Shown: piece by piece, positions 46,068 to 57,420 of the stretch
Layout: each line of letters starts with the position of its first letter
How positions within the stretch are numbered: position 1 is the stretch's first letter
NCBI GenBank assembly: GCA_920105625.2
Contig: OV050030.1
Span: 167,379,315 to 167,443,314, forward strand
DNA from: Clusia tigrina
Lineage: Eukaryota > Arthropoda > Insecta > Diptera > Clusiidae
Length of the DNA stretch: 64,000 nucleotides
Direction: 5' to 3'
Notes under the pieces: generated by a model
What the model saw: the letters and a program-made list of their open reading frames with translations, nothing else
Told to the model about the DNA's origin: nothing
Database searches by the model: none
Position numbers and translations under genes: made by a program

Positions 46068-48110
46068 AAACAGCTGTTTTTGTTTACAACTTTTTGTTGG
46101 GCTAAAATCAAGGAAATATTTTATTGAAAATATTATTTCGTATTGTAAAAATATTATTAGTAGAATTACAAATAGCGGATATGTCAAAGCAAATACTCGC
46201 GCAAATGAAAGGCTGCACTTAATTATATTATTGCGAAGCATTGCGGACTCTGGACTGTGAAAATATGTAAAAAATGTAAAATCCAACAGATTAAAAGAAG
46301 TGTACGAGTATTTAATAAATACTTGAATTGTTAAATATTCTTAATCTTTTCAAACTGTTTGCTAATTGGATGGCAGTTATAGAAGATGACGTGTGAAAAA
46401 AGCATGAGATAAATTCAGCCTGTATAGAAAAGCGAATACTATTTGGAATAAATAAAAAGTTTTTTTAAAGTAAAAATTTTATTATTAATTTTGCACTTTC
46501 CACATCACCCAGGCGGTACGCAGTGGTGCGCTACCGAGTAAATTTTTCAGTTGGATGCTCTGTTCCCCTATAGGCTTATTACATCCATTACAATATGTGT
46601 TATTTTATATATTTAGTATTAACATAAAGACACTAAAAACCAAATTGTATACGTTGGTTATATAAACTTAATTAAAGATTAAAACTAAATAATAATAATA
46701 AAATGTAAGAAAAAGGATAAGAAATAAAATATATCACAATTTTAAAATAAATTCATAACACACAAATTATTAATACATTATAATTTTATTTAATAAACAA
46801 ATTATTTACATACATATATTCACACATGTAGGAACATTCAGTATTCCACACTGAATTCCACACACATTGCATATACGAGTACTAATGAAAAACGAAGTGA
46901 CTAGAATAAGTTAGAATTGTTTTGGTGGGGTTTTCAAAAAACTGTTAATTACAGTAGAATGGTTTTATGGCACTTCTTCGTATGCTGCATTACTGTAGTA
47001 ATCTACAAATGAAATATATTAATTGAAAAATATAAAATATATATCAATATTTTAAAAAATTACTTTCCTTTTATATCCAAGCTCCTTCAAAGAAAAATTA
47101 TTCCATTCAATAGATGTAAATATTGAAAATTAAATGTGACGAAATATTTAACTATCGTCTTGGAACTCACCATTACTGAAAGAATTTAACATTGTTGTAT
47201 AAAAGTGGATTTGAACATGAATATTAAGAATTAGCAAGTTTCTTGCTAACACCTTAAACCAAATTAAAAATCAAATATTATTGTTATTTTTAATATTTTA
47301 GTATATAAGTAAATTCGAAAATTGTACTTAAAACTAAGCTACTCTAGGCTTTCAGCCTATATAGTATTGTAATTTAAATTTGATATATCATGTCACTTAA
47401 TCTTAAGATGTTCATAAGTCAGATACAGCATAGATTATTCAAAGATTGAGACGCTTTTTTGATGGTATGGTATTCTAAAATATGTTTGATTGAGATTGTC
47501 TTTGTGTTGCATAGTTAGCGTAATGGCATGTTTCTTCTATACTGGAAACTATGTCCCAGTCTTAATTGCGTCAATTTTCTATATATATGTTCCATGCTCT
47601 TTTTGGAAAATATTGTTCGTTTGCCGTCTTTGTTATACATAAATAAAATACTTTAATATGTGATTGTTTCATTTTTTACAACCAAAGCATAAGATTTTAT
47701 GATCATAAGTTTTATTTGCTTGATAAAGCAATAGTTTATTTACTTGCGTTAAATTGCTATGCATTGTATTAAGTTAATTTTTTAAAAAATATGCAATGTT
47801 TTGTGGTGCTTTTGACGTGTAATGCTATTGTTTTCCTTACTTACAAATTCGAAACTTTATTTAATTTTTTTTTTTGTGGTTCATTTCAGATTTAATAAGG
47901 ACAAAATTACACGTCAATTGAATAGATTTTACATAAGTACCTACTTTTGTTATAAGAAATGAATCAATTGTTGCATTGTTCTATAAATCAGCTTAATTAA
48001 ATGTGGCCTGTTATTGTGTAGAGTAACGGTTCTCAGTAATTGCATGTTGTTACGTATATATTTGGCTGCTCGCGAGCACGAACGTCGCATTGCCAATAAA
48101 AACAATGTAA
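46068..48110. other. AT-rich intergenic sequence, nothing recognised
   Basis: Two kilobases of AT-rich DNA with stops in all frames. No TIR, LTR or RNA gene was identified by reading both strands. Confidence 0.5.
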
Positions 48111-48199
48111 TATAATATAAGAAATAAGTATATAATGTAAGAAATAAGTATATAATGTAAGAAATAAGTATATAATGTAAGAAATAAGTGTATAATGTA
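48111..48199. repeat. 20-bp tandem repeat, four copies plus partial
   Basis: GAAATAAGTATATAATGTAA repeats at 48121, 48141, 48161 and 48181 (the last with one substitution), with a partial copy before 48121. Confidence 0.92.
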
Positions 48200-50495
48200 T
48201 TTCCTCGAGTTTCCAGAAATTGTGTTACGTCCAGTAACCAAGATGATTTTCGATTGCACGAAACGCTCTAGCACACTTCACACCAGCTCCAGCGCAGAAA
48301 AGAAAAAGGGTTTATTGAGGGGCCGGAAACACGAAGTGTGTTGTTGAGCAGCCAACACAGGCTAGTTCCACTTGCCCATAAACATGCTGTGCGGCAGCGA
48401 CACGCAACCATTAAACCATAAAACCAGTTAATTCGCACATATTTCTTAAAATTCCTCGAAATTGATTATTTCGCAACAAATAATGTGCAATAATTTTGCA
48501 TTTCTCATTGCTAAAACTTAGACTTAATTTGTGAGCATTAATGAGATCTTATTATTATGTACTTATTCTTCACGATATAAAAGAAAAAATTAATTATTAA
48601 AAGCGTTGAAAACTTATAAAAGTACCAATTTTTGCATCTCTGCCGTGTGTGGTGAAGTATGGGGAGTTGACTTGACGAATGATGAGCAAAGGGACACTAA
48701 AAAATCAGAATTAGTAGCAGAGAGAGGCGAAGATTAACAAATAATGGCGGTCAAAAGAGAATTAAACCTTTTTACAGTATCCTCACAAACAACAACAGTT
48801 GCAATAATCTCAGAAAAATCTTCAAAATAAGTCAAAAATTCAGCTAAACGAATCAAGTTAACGGCTTTATGATTTTTATTAAACAGAGGTAGTGTTTCTT
48901 TCTTTAATAATGACAAAAACAATTTTTTAGTTTATCGAACTAATTTTTTTACATAAACACAACTGCAATATTTCGACTTGTGGATCTTGAGGGTTCATTG
49001 ACAATGAGAAATTATAAAAAAAAAAAATTTTTCAGTTATTTTGAGACGTTAAGTGAATTCAGGAATTACGATAGTTACTGTTAAAGGCGGGTGCACTGTA
49101 TTTTTACCCCACATACATCAATTTTAAAACATTCTCCCACTAGCAGAGCTCCCACAAATACATTAATATCCCCTGTCTATTCTATTTGTTCTTTGGTTGA
49201 ATTATGCGTTGATTACTGAAACATAACAATGCACAACAAATCGGCTATTTTCATTTTTATTTGCTTTCCATAACATCGTCCATATGCAATGCAACAGAAT
49301 CTGCATTCTGGTTAAGAGACAGATTTATGGAGTTATATTTAAATTAGGAAGCCATTCCTTCCCAAGGAAAAATTTAAAAATAACATTTCGAAAATTTTAT
49401 AAAATACTATGAATATACGTAGTTACATATGTATATATTCATTTAATTTATTTGCTTAGGAATAAATCACAAAAGCTATGTATATAAGAATTTTGTTATT
49501 GTAATAATTAAAGCTTGTTTAATAATAAATCAAATTTGTTTTCATATTCGGAGGCAATTAATTTTATAAAGTAAAAGTGGATAGCGTCGAAAAGATTAAA
49601 TGACCTTTCATTATCCATTATCTACAATTAATTAAAAAAAATTTTTTTCAACTAATTTAATAAACAATAAGTAATAATTTAATAAAAGTTACTATTATAT
49701 TCCTCTCTAAAACAACAGAAAACAACTCCGCAGGGTTTTTAGAAAATTGAGCATGAAATAAGCGTAAAGCGGACCTTAAGGTGCCCATAGACACATCATG
49801 CACTGCAAACTGCAATAAGTGTGTATTAGTGAAATTGAGAGAGGATGAGAGTGTGGGAGTCGCACGGACAATGCAGTATGAAATATCAAAACTGCTTTGA
49901 TATTTTTCGATGAACATACTGCAGCCGATGAACTCGTTCATTTTTTGCGTATTATTTTGCCGTTTTCTGACAATATGTTAATTTTTTTTTGACGTTTCCC
50001 TTTTTTATTTCATTACATCCTGTTTCAGTTTTTGTAAACTACGTTATTTTTTTGTGGTTTGGTGTGTATTTTATTAATAAAATCAGCCGATACCCCCGCT
50101 GCTAGTGCTGCTGTTTATTTATTTTTTCTAAATTATAGTAATACCGTTATTAATAATTGTATTTCTAACTATAAATAAAAATAAATTATTAATAAAATGG
50201 AAAAAATTAATGAAAAAAGATTCATGTTAGTGTTAATTGAACTGTATCGGAGTTTGCCTGCATTATGTCATATAATAAGCGCTGAATAGCGACGGCAATT
50301 AATTTTCTTGTTCGAGCACGCAAGTTACGCCAGCAGTTGCTGCGAACCCTAAATCTAACACCAAACGTCAGCTGAGATCTCATTCTTATCAAGTATGAAT
50401 CTCACAAATGACCACCAAAGCCGTTTATGCATTTTCCAATTCCCTTTCATATTTCGAGACCATTCTCAAGTGCAACGACACAAACCTCCCAAAGA
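48200..50495. other. AT-rich intergenic sequence, nothing firm
   Basis: A GC-richer patch at 48230-48420 holds AATAAA on the minus strand and might be a lone LTR, but no ends could be shown. The rest is AT-rich with no supported feature. From about 50270 base composition changes toward the LTR-X region. Confidence 0.45.
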
Positions 50496-50911
50496 GCAAA
50501 GTCAGTACGATCAGTACAATGACATAAATCAGCTGAAGTGCAATGACATAAACAATCCAAAACGCAAAGTCAGTACGATCAGTACAATGACATAAATTAA
50601 CTGAAGTGCAATGACATAAACAACCCCTAAATGAAACGTCTGCAATTCTCAGTGCATTAGCACTTGTTCAGCTACGGCTTTGCACTCTGCTTATTGGTGG
50701 TTATAGACGTTTACCTCTCTTTCTACCCTCCTACATAATTTTGGAAAATACTTTTGTGCCTACAGCAGCGATAACAAATAATGTAAGATGTAAGTAAGTT
50801 ACTATAAGGTTTCGGTATAAGTAATTTAAAATTGTTAGTTTAGTTTTTAGATAATCTCCGTAATAAAAGCAACGTTGAACCGAAGTTCTCTCCGCGTTTT
50901 ATTAACGTTAC
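50496..50911 (+). repeat. LTR-X: 3' part of a 5' LTR with a 68-bp duplication
   Basis: The segment ends GTTTTATTAACGTTAC directly before a tRNA-Ser type primer-binding site. It contains AATAAA (about 50862) and a direct tandem duplication of 68 bp (50496-50563 and 50564-50631; CAGTACGATCAGTACAATGA in both). The left end of the LTR is not determined; it probably starts between 50270 and 50490. Confidence 0.65.
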
Positions 50912-50922
50912 TGGCGCAGTCG
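50912..50922 (+). promoter_or_regulatory. LTR-X primer-binding site
   Basis: TGGCGCAGTCG matches the first 11 bases complementary to the tRNA-Ser 3' end, as used by 297/17.6-type elements. It follows the LTR end and precedes a leader and a gag start. Confidence 0.75.
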
Positions 50923-51159
50923 TGGAAATTATTTCTTATTAAGAACCAAAAATAAAAAAAAAAATAATTAACTGTGAAAAACATTTCTTAAGAAATATTG
51001 TAGAATAGAAAAAAAAACAAATCTATTAAGACCAAATGCACAAAATCAATTTATTATCGTGTTACATTAAAGAAAGTGCAGTGAACATAAAAAACTCTCA
51101 AGTCAATACCAAGTGAATCATCAAGGCTAAACCGAGGCACAGCAAACCCAACAAAACCG

Positions 51160-51456
51160 ATGCCAATAGAAACTAGATCCAGAAAATTCGAACTCCCGTC
51201 CAAGGAAGAAGACATACAAGCAGAGGCCAACACCAGATTAGAGATGTCGCAGGAGGAATCTGTACAAACAATGCAACAAACAATACCAGCAGTGAGACCA
51301 CCGTTGCCAACAACCATAACACCGAACGACCTTCTGAAGGATGCGCAAAGGATACACGAGTTCACGGGGAGTGGACATTATGCACTTTCTTCATTTCTAT
51401 GAGAAGTGGATACGTTGTTACCATTGTTGCGAGTCAAGATACGACTACCTACGAGT
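51160..51456 (+). pseudogene. LTR-X gag, N-terminal fragment
   Basis: ATG 51160 starts M-P-I-E-T-R-S-R-K. A charged region is followed by 'DAQRIHEFTGSGHYALSSFL' (about 51335), the entry to a Ty3/gypsy capsid domain, then TGA at 51400-51402 and 'EVDTLL' in the same frame. The gag then gives way to another element with its own primer-binding site at 51637, so it was cut by that insertion. The rest of LTR-X is not in the window. Confidence 0.65.
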
Positions 51457-51636
51457 AGTTGACTCGCGACACAACCCAAGTAGCCTATCGACCGGTTGTA
51501 GCTATAATTAATATTACATACTCGTATATGAATTTCACAGGTGTTACAATTACACAGTGGCACAAAAACTAGGGCTAAAATGCACCATTGGCATTTTGTA
51601 TGCACTGGCTCATTGCGATTATTGTTTTGCAACAAT

Positions 51637-51654
51637 TGGCGCAGCCGGTAGGAT
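51637..51654 (+). promoter_or_regulatory. Errantivirus primer-binding site, tRNA-Ser type
   Basis: TGGCGCAGCCGGTAGGAT matches the complement of the tRNA-Ser 3' end with one difference. It lies directly after ...GCAACAAT, the likely end of the 5' LTR. Confidence 0.82.
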
Positions 51655-51765
51655 CCAACGTCGAGTGCCAGGAAAAGAGCATTCCTACGCGGGAATCCAC
51701 CAACGGGAAACTACTACTTAGGATAACCAACTCAAAGGAGTTCAATGGAGGGAGCAAGGATATTG

Positions 51766-51773
51766 GTAAGTAT
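51766..51773 (+). promoter_or_regulatory. Predicted splice donor for env mRNA
   Basis: GTAAGTAT in the leader (exon ends ATTG at 51765) is a near-ideal 5' splice site. Errantiviruses make env from a spliced RNA using a leader donor. The matching acceptor is at 58656. Confidence 0.6.
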
Positions 51774-52525
51774 GCCTATATTAGGACATTTTAGTATTTA
51801 AGTGAATTTTGTCGACGATTGTTCGGTGGCCGTGTGGGCGCTTTTGCGCCGGTCATGCAGAAGAATCAGCATCGGGGCTGAATAGCCGCTGCGGTTAGGT
51901 GACACTAGGTTGATTCGCAAAAATTGTTAATGGTCAGGTTGTATAGGTTTGTTTCACTGAGATTAGGCTCATATTTTACCTCTTGTTTCAGCATTCTCGG
52001 GGGATGTGGAACGTGTCTGTTAATTCACGGTTTTTGCGTTATTGAATTGCGAACTTGTGTATACCGGTTGGTTTGGTTCGGAAAGAACGTGCCAAGGTAT
52101 AGGGTTCGTACGGTTATGATAGGGGATTTGTGTTTGTTTGTCGGTAGGGACATTTATATGTTTAAATTTATATTGTTTTGAAATCAAAATAAAGATTAAT
52201 TTAAATATTTGGCATTTTGAGTTTAGGGTATTAGGTGAAGAGGTGCCGACAACACGTGTTCTTGCATCAAAGTTTTTGTAATTCGGAAACTACGATTTGC
52301 GTAGCAATGTTGAAGAAAACAGTTAAATGCTATTATTACGATGCGCATACGTTACGGGTTTCTTTTTAAATATGGATTCGAATTTCCGGGAGTGAATCAA
52401 GATATTTTTGCCTGTAAATCCGATTTCGTTTTTGAGAATTGGGAGGATTTTTTTTTTGAACAGATGCATGGAGATTTTTTTTTGAGATTGGGTTGTTCAC
52501 CGGATAGTTATACTCGATAGTCAGA

Positions 52526-53502
52526 ATGAGCATTCTGGAGGTGGCCAAAGCTGTGGAGAAGCTTGTGCCTATGTTTTCTGGCGTTGAGATTTACGATCTC
52601 AGGACGGAAATCAGGAGGTTCAAGGAAGGATGCGAGCTTGCCCAACAAAGTCTTCCGGGAGCGGAGGTTGAACCCTTGATAAGATGTATAAGACAGAGAA
52701 CAACAGGGGACGCGTTTGATTTGTTGGCACATAGCCCAGTAGACAACCTGACTGATTTATATGCTCACCTGGACAGGACATACTTGAAACAAAAATCGTA
52801 CGACGTACTCATAAGAGAGATCCAGGAGTCTACTCAGAAGCCTGGAGAGGAATTGAGAGCCTGGGGCCGTAGGCTCCAGTCACTGGGGAGTGCAGCGAGT
52901 GCAGAAGCAAACAGGCAATTCCCTGAAAGTGCGTCGGTATACAAATCGCAAATAGATAGGGCCATGGTGACGGTGTTCAAGGCCGGTTTAGTAAATAGGG
53001 ACTTGGCCAATTACACGCTAGGTCTGACACAACGATCAATGGCAGATTTGATAGAGGCAGTTACGTCTGCAGAGGTGGCCATTCAGCAAATAGCCACTTA
53101 TGCTGGACGAGTGCACCCGCTGGTTCGAGTGTCCCGCGACAAGAATTGGGGGGGTAATGAAAAACGGGGAATGGACACCAAAGAGGGATGAATTGTCCAA
53201 GGAATGCATCAGCAAGACAACAGGGTAGACAGTACTACTCCAGAGAAAGCTTCGGAAATCAGCAGCAAAGTACCATTGCCAGTCAGCAGAGACCCGTGTT
53301 GCATCGTGGAAACCCAGGGGACCGCACATGGCTTCGGAGCACGGGCGGCACTAGTTATAACCATCATACCTATGGTTCGCAGCAAAACCAATCATACGAT
53401 GCAAGGAACGAACGGAAAGGAAGTCGCCAACCGACCTGTACATGGTGTGGGCGCATTGGCCATATGGCAGAGAACTGTTTCGCCAGGAATAGCAACAGGT
53501 AG
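52526..53502 (+). pseudogene. Errantivirus gag
   Basis: ATG 52526. The first frame (to 53191, 221 codons) is the capsid-type domain ('DLRTEIRRFKEGCELAQQSL', 'YAHLDRTYLKQKSYD', 'ELRAWGRRLQSLG'). It ends in TGA overlapping the next frame (53188-53502), which carries a Gln/Ser/Arg-rich stretch and one zinc knuckle C-T-W-C-G-R-I-G-H-M-A-E-N-C (about 53440-53481). The split is most simply a frame-changing mutation. Gag assembles the particle and the knuckle binds RNA. Confidence 0.82.
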
Positions 53503-53574
53503 AATCAGGGAAACCGGTAGGGTTTCTACCTCAGCCTAGAGGTTGGAAACCCCAGAACACTGCAGGCACCAAAC

Positions 53575-54900
53575 GTGGTTTTCACGTCAGCGACAGTCGA
53601 GAGACCACAAACTCCGAAGATACAGGATACAGCACTCTTAGGGACAATAAATTTCTTTTGTCTATTGCTTAGCCTGTTTGGGGAAATTCGCCGGAGAGCA
53701 GTAGGGTTAGTCAGGAACTACATCCCTGGTATATTAAAATATATAGGAACAAATTTTAATAATATTAGTGAAAGATGCAGACAGGTAATTCAGCCGGCCA
53801 GGGGCATGACAGCAGGTTTTAAAAACTGCATGGGGAAGATGAATGGTAGTACGGCAAATTTTAAATCGTGTTTAAGTATACTTTTTGCTAGCACCGCTAG
53901 GTTTATGAGAGATATGTGTAGAGATCCTCCGCGATATAAAAATTTTTTGGCTAACAATTTCAACAATCAGTCTACCTACACGGATGATTCTTATGTGATC
54001 ATTCCGTGCAAGGCAGCAAAAGCAGGTCATCTGGTATTATTGATGGACACAGGTGCGGACACCAGTCTAATAAAGGCTGAATCCATGAGGTCAATTCCCA
54101 ATGTACAAGCGTGCAGAATTAGCAGTTTAAGCGGGGCATTTGGAGGAAGTGTTAAAACCCTTTGCCTAGTGAAACTCGATATTCACCGTGCTGAGAATTT
54201 GGAATGGGATTTCCACATTATCCAGACCCAGGATGGTATCCCGGCAGATGGAATACTGGGAAGAGATAATTTGTGGAATTGCTCTATAATAGATACAGTA
54301 TGTAAACGCTTATCCGTATGCAATGGGAACGGGAAAACTGTGAAAAATTTTAGACTTTGTGCAAGGGATAGTTTAAGCAGGGAGCAGGAAAATCAATCAG
54401 AAGGCATAGCGAAGGCTAGGGCAATAACTGTAAAGAAGGTAAGGGTACCTGTGAAAGAGGGTTTAACAATAGTAAACAGGCAAGAGATACAGCCTGGTGT
54501 GCATATCAGCGATACTTTGGCATACGCCACATATTATACAGTCGAGGCAGCAGTGCTGAATACTCAAGAATCGGACGTAGTGTGGGATCAGAATTGCGAG
54601 GCGACATGTTCCAATATCTCGGAGTACGACATTAGAGAAGTGAGCGATGCGAGTGATTTTGTAGTGCAGGAAAAGTCTCGGGGGAATACCGAGAGAGCGG
54701 AGAAACTGAAAAACGAATTGGGAACGGGGAGTATTTTGAATGAGGAGGAAATCCTTTCAATAGCAAGAATGTGCGCAGAATATAACGATGTTTTCCTACT
54801 CGATGGAGACGCGCTGCCGTTCACATCTACAATTGAGCACAATATTCCCATAGCGGAGGGGCAGTTGCCCATAAATCAAAGGCTCATCGTGACGAAATGA
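53575..54900 (+). pseudogene. Errantivirus pol, protease segment
   Basis: A 441-codon frame. The first about 130 residues are of unknown role. The aspartic protease motif 'LVLLMDTGADTSLIKAES' lies at about 54030-54085 (D-T-G-A-D at 54046-54060) and 'GIPADGILGRDNLW' at about 54237. The last part (54720-54890) is the usual linker to RT ('EEEILSIARMCAEYNDVF'). The frame ends at TGA 54898-54900 and RT begins in another frame at 54897, so pol is interrupted here. Confidence 0.83.
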
Positions 54901-55664
54901 AACGACAGGTGGACAAGTTGTTGGAGGAGGGCATAATAATGCCGAGCAATTCTCCTTGGAATTCACCTTTATTATTGGTTCCGAAAAAGTCCCAGGACAA
55001 CACCAAGAAATGGAGATTGGTGGTCGATTTCAGGAAATTAAATGACGTCACGCTGAAGCAAGTTTTTCCGATCCCAAGAATTGACGAAATTCTGGATCAG
55101 TTGGGTCATTGTAGGTATTTCTCTACGCTAGATTTTGAGTTCAAACGAATGCCATTCGGACTTACTGGTGCTCCAGCAACTTTTCAGAGGCTTATGAATA
55201 GCATTCTAACTGGTCTACAAGGTATTGACTGTTTTGTATACCTAGATGATATAGTGGTATATGGAAGGAATCTGTCAGACCACAGTAGCAAGTTGAGTAA
55301 AGTACTGGATCGACTGAGGGAGCATGGTCTCAAGCTCAACACGAAGAAGTGTAACTTCCTGCGACGCGAGGTGGTCTATCTAGGACACAAGTGTACTGAG
55401 AAAGGTGTGCTTCCTGATCCTGCCAAGATAGAATGCGTCAAGAATATTGCTCAGCCAAGAAACAGGAAGGACGTACAAGCTTTTCTTGGTTTAGCAAATT
55501 ATTATAGGAAATTCGTGAAGAATATGGCACAGTTATCGCTGCCAATCACGAAATTGCTACATAAGGACAAAAAAATTAGAGTGGACGGAGTCATGCCAAC
55601 AGGCGTTCGAAGGTTTGAAATTGGCTATTACGACACCGCCCATCCTGATTTACCCGGACTTTAA
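54897..55664 (+). pseudogene. Errantivirus pol, reverse transcriptase with internal deletion
   Basis: 'EEGIIMPSNSPWNSPLLLVP', 'KKWRLVVDFRKLND' (about 55006), 'RYFSTLDFEFKRMPFGLTGA' (about 55112) and YLDD (55239-55250) are visible. Between 'STLD' and 'FEFKRMPFGL' (about 55130-55136) some 25 residues that normally follow the first catalytic Asp are missing without loss of frame. The thumb and connection run to about 55610, where the frame changes. The deletion alone should abolish activity. Confidence 0.85.
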
Positions 55665-57420
55665 TAAGCATTTCATTTTAACGACAGACGCCAGTGGTGA
55701 AGCTCTGGGAGCGGTTCTTTCGCAGGAACAAGAGGGTCGCGATCATCCCATAGCTTTCGCGAGTAGAGCGCTGAGTGAGACCGAGAAGCGGTACTCTACG
55801 ATAGAGAGGGAGATGCTCGCTATAGTTTGGGCCACTCGTAACTTCAGATCATACCTTTTGGGGAGGCAGTTCACGGTTTACACCGACCACCAACCGCTAA
55901 GGGGAATCGTAAACTTGAAGGATCAAACGTCTAGACTGGCACGGCTCAGGCATAAGCTGTCCGAGTACACATTTGATATTGTATACAAGCCAGGGAAAAC
56001 GAATTTGAATGCGGATACGCTGAGTAGGGCGCCGCAAAATACGATTGTTCTGAGAATCACTGAGAATATCGCGGGATATGCGTCAAAAAAAGGGGAACGA
56101 ATAATAGTGAGGGCATGGATTGACTTAGACAGGGTAAAAGTGGAACTGGGGTTTTTGGAAGCGAGGGCAGTTTCCTTTGACATCACGAAAGACTGTTTAG
56201 CATACAGGTTCATCAGTGAGGGGTTGAGACGGTGTCTCGCTAGATTATATGATATAAACGTACAAGAACAAGAAAATTTGCGGGAAGCGCTTGAGAATAC
56301 AGCAGCGAGAGTCCAACAGGTAGTAACTCGGTTAAGGGAAAAAGCGAGATTTTCACCAGCCGAGAGGTGGGACACAGCACCGCGGATAGCGGCTGTCCAA
56401 ACAAGGGCGCAAGTAAGGGGGCGAAGGAGTACTGTGGATGACTCCGCGAAGCAGGGGGACGCCATGGGTGACGGTACGACTCCAGAATTACCTTTTGTTA
56501 CGGACGCTGTAATAGAACTGTCGGACCGAAAGGAGATTGAAACGGTGTTGAAAGATTACCATAATTCTCCTTTGGGGGGTCACCAGGGTTTCATGAAGAC
56601 GTATAGGCGTATACGCAAGAACTATAGGTGGCCTAAAATGATGTTGGATATACGGAAACTCATCGCTGGGTGTGAAAGTTGTCAGAAGAACAAGGTATCA
56701 AGGCTAACAAGGATGCCTATGCAACTAACTGATACTGCTAATAGACCATTCGAAAAGGTGTTCATGGATATGGTGGGACCATTGCCCGAGAGCTCGTCTG
56801 GGAATAAATACATCCTAACATTCCAGGACGACTAATCTAAATACTTTATAGCGGTTGCCATGCCGGATGCGGGGGCAACCACGGTAGCTAGGATTTTCTT
56901 TGGGGAAGTTGTAGCAAAATTAGGTGTCCCAAAGATACTTGTAACAGATAACGGCACTAATTTCATTTCGAGAATTTTTTCTGAAACGTGTAAACTGCTA
57001 AAGGTGAAGAAACTTCACATCACCCCGTATCACCCTCAGGCTAACGGTTCGTTAGAACGTAGCCACCGACCGCTAGCTGAATACTTGAGGCATTTTGTGA
57101 AGGAGGATGGATCGAACTGGGACCAGTGGTTGGCGTCAGCAATGCATGTGCACAACAACACTGTACACGCATCCACTAACCAGACGCCATTTTTCACGTT
57201 GTATGGTTTCCAACCTCAAATGCCATCGAATTTGAAACGAAAGCCAGCGCCTTTATATAATACAGACGACTATCCACATCTGTTACGTTATCAAGTGCAG
57301 AAAGGGCACGAGTTGGCTAGGAAGGCGCAGGAAAGGGCAAAAGAGGTATCCAAGAAGCAATATGAAAATGGGAAACAATTTAATGCATATAATTTTTGTT
57401 TGTTTGAGCGGTGTAGGTAG
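55615..57420 (+). pseudogene. Errantivirus pol, RNase H and integrase
   Basis: RNase H: 'FILTTDASGEALGAVLSQEQ' (about 55675), 'YSTIEREMLAIVWATRNF', 'TVYTDHQPL' and 'NLNADTLSRAP' (about 56010). A region of about 150 residues without a recognised domain follows (56040-56500). Integrase: H2C2 zinc 'HQGFMKTYRRIRKNY' to 'CESCQKNK' (56580-56694), 'FMDMVGPL' (about 56762), an in-frame TAA at 56833-56835, 'LVTDNGTNFISRIF' (about 56938) and 'ANGSLERSHRPLAEYLRHFV' (about 57042). The D,D-E residues are kept. The C-terminal domain is lost: the frame ends at 57418-57420 in unrelated sequence. Confidence 0.84.

Noticed and set aside
48230..48420. Lone LTR on the minus strand
   Set aside because: AATAAA and a GC-richer patch were seen and GTTACGT occurs on both sides (48049 and 48223), but no matching LTR, TG..CA ends or partner element could be shown.
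48734..48922. Minus-strand 62-codon frame with weak hAT-like look
   Set aside because: Too short, no catalytic residues, no ends; similarity not strong enough to call.
51588..51794. Leader frame beginning with a signal-peptide-like stretch, possibly spliced to env
   Set aside because: Joining at the predicted donor and acceptor gives the wrong frame for env and an early stop, and the frame overlaps the LTR end and primer site.
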